Below the pieces are notes generated by a model that saw only the letters and a list, made by a program, of their open reading frames with translations, searched no databases and was not told the DNA's origin. DNA of 10,487 nt. It comes from CAZCPB01 sp964540295. Lineage in GTDB: Bacteria; Planctomycetota; Phycisphaerae; Phycisphaerales; UBA1924. Positions 6,083 to 10,487 of the stretch are shown here, piece after piece. A program made the translations under genes and the position numbers. The stretch covers positions 1-10,487 of the forward strand of contig CAZIMT010000115.1 in the NCBI GenBank assembly GCA_964540295.1, written 5' to 3'. Position 1 is the stretch's first letter, and every line of letters begins with the position of its first letter.

Positions 6083-6816
6083 ATCAATGGCGCAAGACCG
6101 GGGCTGGCGGCGGCGGGGGTGGTGCCGCGTGGGCCAAGCGGATCGCGGTGCTGCTGGCGGTGCTGCTGACCGGCGGGGCGCTGATGGCGGCCAGCGGGAC
6201 ACTGGTGATCCCCGGGTGCGGGGACCAAGGCGGGATTCACCTGAGCGATGGGCAGGTCAAGCCAGCAAGCGGTCCGCCGAAGGCGCCCGCGAAGGCCTCG
6301 GCGAAAGATCAACCCATGGCCAAGCCGGGCGAGAAGCCAGCGGAGAAACCCTTGGGAACGGTGGTGGCGGAGGCCGAGTACGAGATGGTGACGATCGCGG
6401 GCCAAGAGTTCAAGTTGGAGGCGGCGTTGAACGACGTGACCCGCTTCAAGGGGCTCTCGGACCGGAAGGAGATCGCGGCCAAGGGCGGGATGCTGTTCGC
6501 GTTCCCGCGTGCCCGGCGGCTCGACTTTGTGATGCGTGAGTGCCCGATCCCGATCGACATTATTTTTCTGGATGGGTCGGGCCGGGTGACGGCGTTCCAC
6601 AAGATGCTGGCGGAAGAGCCGAGGCGGGCCGACGAGCCCAAGAACGACGCGGACCCGACTTTGGACAAGTACGAATCTCGTCTGAAGCGGTACGGCAGCA
6701 CGTACGACGCGCAGTTCGTGATCGAGATTAAGGCCGACACGCTCGATTCGCTGAATCTGAAAGAGGGCGACCAGATCAAGCTTGACGTGGTCGGCCTGAA
6801 GAAGCGCGTGAAATGA
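6058..6816 (+). CDS. DUF192 family protein with membrane anchor
   Basis: This 252-residue protein belongs to the DUF192 family, small beta-rich domains of unknown biochemical function that are usually exported. A short cytoplasmic start with a run of six Gly (17-22) leads to a hydrophobic segment at 28-52, likely an uncleaved anchor or signal peptide; IPGC at 51-54 is a poor lipobox because of Pro at -2. A Lys/Pro/Ala-rich linker (68-99) follows. The DUF192 domain covers about 105-246 and shows RFKGLSDRKEI, GGMLFAFP, LDFVMRECPIPIDIIFLD and a closing EGDQIKLDVV. The family's usual Cys before the last strands is not present, and a charged insert (186-210) sits there instead. GGAGG seven bases before the ATG is a strong ribosome-binding site inside gluQ. 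The frame differs from gluQ, so this is overlap, not readthrough. Confidence 0.88.
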   Translation: MAELRDNVDQWRKTGAGGGGGGAAWAKRIAVLLAVLLTGGALMAASGTLVIPGCGDQGGIHLSDGQVKPASGPPKAPAKASAKDQPMAKPGEKPAEKPLGTVVAEAEYEMVTIAGQEFKLEAALNDVTRFKGLSDRKEIAAKGGMLFAFPRARRLDFVMRECPIPIDIIFLDGSGRVTAFHKMLAEEPRRADEPKNDADPTLDKYESRLKRYGSTYDAQFVIEIKADTLDSLNLKEGDQIKLDVVGLKKRVK

Positions 6817-6945
6817 TCCGATAGCGACCTTGGACTGGCGCTGGTGGAAGACTGGGCACGGCTTGGGGTGTGGAGTTCGCGGGCGTGGCCCGAGAACGCG
6901 CTTCACCGGGTTTAGTGGAACGCTGCCGCGCGGCGAGGGATCGCA

Positions 6946-8250
6946 ATGCGCAACCGCACGGTAACGTTCGCAGCAGGTGAAGGTTTGGTTGAGAGCGCGG
7001 GGGCACGCTGGGCCGCGCCGGTGCTGAAGGCCTGGCCGCGCGAGGACGAATCGCCCCGGCCCGAAGTGATTTCTTTGCGAGAGTACCTGCTGCGCGGCGA
7101 GGGTCCGCTGGGCGGGACAGGCCCCGAGGCCGAGTCGCCAGCGCTGGTGATCCTTGGGCCCGATTGCTCTCGGGCCGAGATCAGCCAGTTGATCGACCGG
7201 TTGCAGAACCAGCTCTCTCCGGCGTTGTTGTTGGTGCCGCGGCGTGAGCTTTCTCAAGACAAGGCGCTCACTCGGCTCGGCTCGGGCGGCGTGTTGGTCG
7301 AGGCGTGGGACGCCGACCCGGCGCGGCTCGCCACGATTTTGTACACGCTCGGCGAACGTCAGCACCTGATGCACGGCGTGGCCCGCGAGCTGCGGATCAC
7401 GCAGCGTTCGCAGGGCGGGCTTAAGGGCGAGGTCGATCGGATTCACGAGGAGATGCACCTGGCTTCGGCGGTGCAGCGCGAGTTGCTGCCGGTGGAGATG
7501 CCCAAGCTCGAAGGCGTGGAGTTTGCGGCGTTGTTCCGGCCGGTCGGGTATGTGAGCGGGGACATTTACGATTTTCGGCGTTTGGACGATCACCGCGTGG
7601 CGTTCCTGGTGGCCGACGCTGTTGGGCACGGCGTGCCGGCGGCGTTGCTGACGGTGGCGTTGTGCCGGAGTTTGACGTCGCGTGATCGAGACGGCGACCA
7701 GTGGCGGTTCTTGGAGCCGGCCGAGGCGTTGTCGAGGTTGAACCGAGATTTGTGCGCGCGGCAGCACACGCCGCACCGGTTCGCGACGGCGGTGTACGGC
7801 TGGATCGATTCGCGGACGCGGCGTGTGACGATCGCGGGGGCGGGGCATCCGCCGCCGCTGGTGTTCGGGCCGAGCGGCACGCGGAACCTGGAGACGGAGG
7901 GGCCGCTGCTGGGCGTGTTTGATGACGGGGAGTTTACGCAGACTTCGACGGTGCTTGAGCCGGGCGAGACGATGGTGATTTTTACGGACGGCATGGAGTC
8001 GGCGTTTCCGGACGGGGCCGCGACGATGCGAGAGTTGTCCAAGCCGACGACGAAGTACGTCGAGCACCTGGCGCGGCTGGCGCGGCGGGCTAATGAGGCG
8101 GGGTCGTCGTTGGAAGAGGCGACGCGCGAGCTGGTGACGTTGCTGGAAGACCAGGCTGGTTCGCTGCACCAGGTGGATGACATCACGGCGGTGGCGATCG
8201 GGGTGCCGATGACGGCGCGGGCGATTAAGGCAACGGCGATCGCGGCGTGA
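6946..8250 (+). CDS. RsbU/SpoIIE-type PP2C phosphatase with pseudo-receiver domain
   Basis: This 434-residue cytoplasmic protein serine/threonine phosphatase would dephosphorylate a partner, typically an anti-anti-sigma factor in partner-switching systems. Residues 65-138 look like a degenerate response-regulator receiver: alternating hydrophobic strands (ALVILG, ALLLVP, VLVEAW) without the phospho-accepting Asp at the expected strand end. A helical linker (140-180) leads to the PP2C domain with the metal-binding acidic residues SGDIYDF (Asp206), VADAVGHG (Asp224), FTDGMESA (Asp348) and QVDDITAV (Asp411/412). All catalytic Asp are present, so it should be active. GAGGG six bases upstream supports the ATG at 6946. 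The 129-bp gap after the DUF192 gene holds a short GC hairpin (6880-6892) but no clear promoter. No STAS-domain or anti-sigma kinase gene lies in the window, so the partners are elsewhere. Confidence 0.92.
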   Translation: MRNRTVTFAAGEGLVESAGARWAAPVLKAWPREDESPRPEVISLREYLLRGEGPLGGTGPEAESPALVILGPDCSRAEISQLIDRLQNQLSPALLLVPRRELSQDKALTRLGSGGVLVEAWDADPARLATILYTLGERQHLMHGVARELRITQRSQGGLKGEVDRIHEEMHLASAVQRELLPVEMPKLEGVEFAALFRPVGYVSGDIYDFRRLDDHRVAFLVADAVGHGVPAALLTVALCRSLTSRDRDGDQWRFLEPAEALSRLNRDLCARQHTPHRFATAVYGWIDSRTRRVTIAGAGHPPPLVFGPSGTRNLETEGPLLGVFDDGEFTQTSTVLEPGETMVIFTDGMESAFPDGAATMRELSKPTTKYVEHLARLARRANEAGSSLEEATRELVTLLEDQAGSLHQVDDITAVAIGVPMTARAIKATAIAA

Positions 8251-8281
8251 GTGCGATGGATCGTTGTTGATGGTTAGATCG

Positions 8282-8370
8282 GCAACGCGCCAAAAAATAA
8301 TAACACAAAAATGATACCAATGCCAAATTGCAAAAGTGTGACTTTCGCAATTTAGGTTTTGGCGTTTTGC
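8282..8370. repeat. AT-rich nested inverted repeat between convergent genes
   Basis: The outer arms GCAACGCGCCAAAA (8282-8295) and TTTTGGCGTTTTGC (8357-8370) pair over 14 bp with two mismatches. An inner hairpin pairs AAATTGC (8325-8331) with GCAATTT (8347-8353) and AAAGT (8333-8337) with ACTTT (8341-8345), with one mismatch and a GTG loop. The element is markedly AT-rich against GC-rich neighbours. It lies between the phosphatase stop and the stop of the convergent gene and has T-rich stretches in both directions, so a bidirectional terminator is the simple reading. A miniature mobile element is an alternative, but no target-site duplication was found. Confidence 0.7.
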
Positions 8371-8403
8371 GGCTTGCGCTGAGCGGATCAGCGGGTGGCA
8401 GCG

Positions 8404-9105
8404 TTAGCTTGTGTTTTGTGGTTGGGGGACGGCGTGCTCGCGGCGGCGAGGCTTGGCCGTGGGATGAGCGGGAGGTTGGTTAGGCTCGGAGAGTGATTGA
8501 GTTGGTGGGTTGGTTGGTGCGGGGGCTGGCTTGGAAGTTTGTTGTAAGATTGGCTCGCGCGGGCGTGTCGATTCGGTCTGGAGCGATTGGCCTTGAATTG
8601 AGTTTTGAGTCGAGGCTTGGGTTCGAGTTGGTGGTGAAGCTGGCGTTGAGGGTGGTGTGAGAGTTGGGGTGGGGTCCTGCGAGGTGTGGGTGTAGGCGCG
8701 GATGGGACGCGGGGTGAAGTGGGCGAGGCGGAAGAGCAGGTGGCTGGCGCGGCGAGCGTTTTTGCGTTGTTCTTCGCGCAAGGTTTGAGATTGAAGGTTG
8801 GAGGAGGATTCGCGAGCCGGGAGATTGCGGGTGGATTGGGTGTAGTCTTCGAGCATGGTGCCGAGGGCGTCGACGGCGCGAGGGAGATGGTGCATGGCCG
8901 CGAGGCGGATGCGGAGCGCGCAGGCGAGCTCGGTGGTGGCGATCTGGGCGAGGCCTTCTTCGCTTGTGAGATACAGAGTTAGTGCTTCGAGTGTGGTGTT
9001 GAAGGCGTCGGCGATCTCGTGGAGAGTGAGATCGGAGCGCGTGAGGAACTGCACGAACTCGATCTGCGCGGCGGGCGGGGGTTGGAAGAGGGAGACGGTG
9101 GGCAC
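8404..9105 (-). CDS. Helix-turn-helix-like protein with low-complexity tail
   Basis: This 233-residue protein is of unknown function. Residues 12-90 are helical. FVQFLTRSDLTLHEIADAFN and TTLEALTLYLTSEEG look like a helix-turn-helix unit (LTLHEIADAFNTTLEALTLYL), followed by Ala/Leu-rich helices to about 90. Residues 107-128 are basic (REEQRKNARRASHLLFR). From 139 to the end the sequence is almost entirely Pro, Thr, Ser, Gln and Ala, so disordered, ending with a basic KPRRREH patch. This helix-turn-helix-like start followed by an Ala/Arg-rich helix resembles small planctomycete proteins, which suggests DNA binding, but this is not proven. The start is GTG at 9105; no purine-rich ribosome-binding site precedes it and the predicted transcription start is at the GTG itself. 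The third codon position is less extreme than in the neighbours. The next upstream gene on the strand is the methyltransferase-nuclease gene, 212 bp away. Confidence 0.7.
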   Translation of the reverse strand: MPTVSLFQPPPAAQIEFVQFLTRSDLTLHEIADAFNTTLEALTLYLTSEEGLAQIATTELACALRIRLAAMHHLPRAVDALGTMLEDYTQSTRNLPARESSSNLQSQTLREEQRKNARRASHLLFRLAHFTPRPIRAYTHTSQDPTPTLTPPSTPASPPTRTQASTQNSIQGQSLQTESTRPREPILQQTSKPAPAPTNPPTQSLSEPNQPPAHPTAKPRRREHAVPQPQNTS

Positions 9106-9111
9106 GAGGAG

Positions 9112-9139
9112 AGAATATGGATTCTCAAGAGGCTGTCAA
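9112..9139 (-). promoter_or_regulatory. Sigma-70-type promoter giving a leaderless mRNA
   Basis: On the minus strand a perfect TTGACA (-35, 9134-9139) is followed after 16 bp by TATTCT (-10, 9112-9117). The expected transcription start, about seven bases further on, is 9105, the first base of the GTG start codon. There is no Shine-Dalgarno sequence, which fits a leaderless transcript. The hexamers are visible; promoter activity is inferred. Confidence 0.6.
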
Positions 9140-9177
9140 GGGGTGGTGGGTGCTTTAGGATTAGAATTGAAGATTTA

Positions 9178-9207
9178 TTGTGTACTATACATGGTCTGTG
9201 CGCACAA
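9178..9207. promoter_or_regulatory. Inverted TTGTG motifs and TGTGCGCACA palindrome
   Basis: TTGTGTAC at 9178 and its near-inverse GCGCACAA ending at 9207 frame a 30-bp element. It includes a perfect 10-bp palindrome TGTGCGCACA (9197-9206) and TGTACTATACA (9181-9191, arms TGTA/TACA). It lies about 40 bp upstream of the -35 box of the leaderless gene, in an AT-rich patch. Regulatory use is inferred. Confidence 0.35.
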
Positions 9208-9317
9208 GAGATGTTGGTGTGATTGTTATGGAGGGGAGGGAGACGAAGATACTGAGGTCGCTGGTGTGGGTTCAGAAGTTTTGTGGGCGAGGTGGGCGAT
9301 GTCAGTGGCACGTCGCC

Positions 9318-10487
9318 TTACATCTTCTGGACGTGCTGCTCGTCGAGAATCTCTTGCACGGTGAAGAGCTTGATGAGCCGCTTGGTTTTCTTATAGAACG
9401 CGGCGGCCTCGGCCTCGGCGTCGGAGGTGTACGAGAACGCGACCACAAACCCGCGCTGGCGTTCTTCGCGCTGCATGACAGCCTCGAAGTGGTCGATGTC
9501 GGGCCTGCCCACCTTGTCGGTCTGCTTGACCTGCACCGGGTACCAGTCGCCGGCGAACATGCTGTGCTGGTCGTCGGGCTTGGTGCCGACGGGGAAGATG
9601 CGGCCGTCGATGCCCATGTCGCCCACCTGTACCTTGTTGGGCACGCCGCCGAGGGCGATGACGGCCCAGTTCTCGAACTCGAAGGGGGGCATGTCCTTGA
9701 GCTTGGCGATGCTCCACGGGAGATCGCGGACGATGAATGAGTTGGGATCGTGGGCGCGGTGGCCGGGCTCGCTCTCGCGCATCTTGCAGACATCGCGGAG
9801 GCGTTTGGCCATGACGCGGCAGGCGGTGGGCGAGATGTCGATGCCGATCCACTGCCGCCCGAGGTTCTGGGCGGCGACGATCGCTGTCCCGCACCCGCAG
9901 AAGGCATCGAGGACGATGTCGTTAGGGTTGCTGCTGAGATTGATGATGCGTTCGAGCAGGGCGAGGGGCTTCTGGGTCGGATACCCCAGCGATTCCTCGG
10001 CGGATGATTGAATGGGTCCGATGTCGTCCCACACGGTGCCAACGGGAACTCCCTTGCCCTTCTCTAGATATCGTTTCTGCCGTGGCACGGCGCCGGGCTT
10101 GGCCTGCACGATCTCTCCCGCCAGGTACAGGCGATTCATTTCCTCTTCGCTGAAACGCCAGAACCGCTCGACACCGAGGAAGGCGTAAAAGGGATTACCC
10201 TTCGCCTCAGCAGCACCGCCGGGAGCGGTGATATCGCCCAGCGAATAGCGCTTGCCAGTGTTCGGATCGACGTGCTTGTAAAACTTCTCAACGTAGTCCA
10301 CGTCGTATGCCTTGTATTGGTGATTGAAAGTGTAGTCGCCAGTGCCCGAGTAGAAGAAGATTGTATCATGCACACGTCCGAGGTGCTTGCTCCCCTGTTT
10401 GGCGTCGTTGTGCGCGCTCTGCCGCTTCCAGATGATCTCGTTGTGAAAGTTGCCCTCCCCGAACAACTGATCCAGCATCACCTTGAC
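9318..10487 (-). CDS. DNA methyltransferase with C-terminal Mrr-like nuclease domain (5' partial)
   Basis: The frame is open to the window edge, so the N-terminus, including the catalytic (D/S)PP(Y/W) motif, lies outside; about 390 residues are visible. Counting from the edge, the first 235 residues are the second half of an N6/N4-type (PF01555-like) methyltransferase: FGEGNFHNEIIWKR, GYPTQKP (167-172), the S-adenosylmethionine site DAFCGCGTAIVAA (192-204) and GIDIS (213-217). Motif I after the expected catalytic motif means beta-class order. From about 265 a second domain begins: FENWAVIALGG helix, GDMGIDGRIF (288-296), WYPVQVKQ (313-320), then RGFVVAFSY. The GD-x-GIDG and QxK pair matches the Mrr branch of PD-(D/E)XK nucleases, with Asp292, Gln317 and Lys319 as putative metal-site residues. 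One polypeptide thus carries modification and cleavage modules. Target sequence is unknown, and the gene may be solitary or have partners beyond the edge. Confidence 0.88.
   Translation of the reverse strand, partial: VKVMLDQLFGEGNFHNEIIWKRQSAHNDAKQGSKHLGRVHDTIFFYSGTGDYTFNHQYKAYDVDYVEKFYKHVDPNTGKRYSLGDITAPGGAAEAKGNPFYAFLGVERFWRFSEEEMNRLYLAGEIVQAKPGAVPRQKRYLEKGKGVPVGTVWDDIGPIQSSAEESLGYPTQKPLALLERIINLSSNPNDIVLDAFCGCGTAIVAAQNLGRQWIGIDISPTACRVMAKRLRDVCKMRESEPGHRAHDPNSFIVRDLPWSIAKLKDMPPFEFENWAVIALGGVPNKVQVGDMGIDGRIFPVGTKPDDQHSMFAGDWYPVQVKQTDKVGRPDIDHFEAVMQREERQRGFVVAFSYTSDAEAEAAAFYKKTKRLIKLFTVQEILDEQHVQKM

Larger units (their letters stand above)
9106..9317. other. Intergenic region between the methyltransferase and the leaderless gene
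   Basis: These 212 bp hold the promoter at 9112-9139 and the dyad element at 9178-9207, with an AT-rich patch around 9155-9195. The stretch from 9210 to 9317 is purine-rich on the plus strand. I see no convincing terminator after the methyltransferase gene and no small ORF with a plausible composition. Confidence 0.5.

Noticed and set aside
6030..6100. Possible frameshift joining gluQ and the DUF192 gene
   Set aside because: gluQ already has full family length at its stop, and the DUF192 gene has its own strong ribosome-binding site, so a simple overlap is sufficient.
5107..8169. A 1020-codon open frame on the minus strand
   Set aside because: It lies antisense to gluQ, the DUF192 gene and most of the phosphatase gene, all with intact motifs. 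Its product is dominated by Arg, His, Pro and Gln with no domain, as expected from the complement of GC-rich codons.
9073..9102. Possible G-quadruplex on the plus strand
   Set aside because: Four G-tracts are present, but two loops are 7-8 nt and it lies inside the start of a coding region, so composition alone explains it.
9180..9740. Plus-strand frame of 186 codons opposite the methyltransferase-nuclease
   Set aside because: It is antisense to the Mrr-like domain, whose motifs are intact, and has a biased Leu/Val/Gly/His composition typical of a shadow.

Overview
The window looks like chromosomal DNA of a planctomycete, probably of the Phycisphaerae. This is inferred from the strongly GC-rich coding sequence, from several small proteins of a style I associate with that phylum (a DUF6677-like membrane protein, an (E/D)RR-motif protein, a helix-turn-helix-like protein with a Pro-rich tail) and from a GluQRS-DUF192 gene pair. 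No rRNA, tRNA, CRISPR array, transposase or phage structural gene was seen.

Layout. Positions 1-188 hold a leader with an operator-like palindrome and a -10-like box, then a lipoprotein with DUF4097-like beta repeats (189-1055, +). It converges on a minus-strand pair: an (E/D)RR-repeat protein (1065-1700) and, upstream of it, a small, extremely acidic protein (1782-2063). Positions 2064-2723 hold no convincing gene but carry three separate sets of 10-11 bp tandem repeats. A translationally coupled pair of membrane proteins follows (2724-3308 and 3305-3604, +). It converges on a minus-strand pair: a TMEM198/DUF4203-like membrane protein (3626-4552) and a pterin-4a-carbinolamine dehydratase (4624-5004). 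Divergent from these are gluQRS (5126-6082) and an overlapping DUF192 gene (6058-6816), then an RsbU/SpoIIE-type PP2C phosphatase with a pseudo-receiver domain (6946-8250).

The last part differs in character. An AT-rich nested inverted repeat (8282-8370) separates the phosphatase from a convergent gene (8404-9105, minus). That gene encodes a helical, helix-turn-helix-like protein with a long low-complexity tail, and its GTG start coincides with the transcription start predicted from a good promoter, suggesting a leaderless mRNA. Upstream on the same strand lies the 3' part of a DNA methyltransferase gene (9318-10487, cut by the window edge) whose product ends in an Mrr-like PD-(D/E)XK nuclease domain.

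How the genes work together. Most of the window is housekeeping or conserved-hypothetical. The supported functional links are tRNA modification (GluQRS), pterin recycling (PCD) and Ser/Thr phosphatase signalling. The accessory-looking part is 8251-10487, where the methyltransferase-nuclease fusion is the best candidate for a defence or self/non-self system. The acidic small protein, the 11-bp repeat array and the nested inverted repeat are the most unusual small features.
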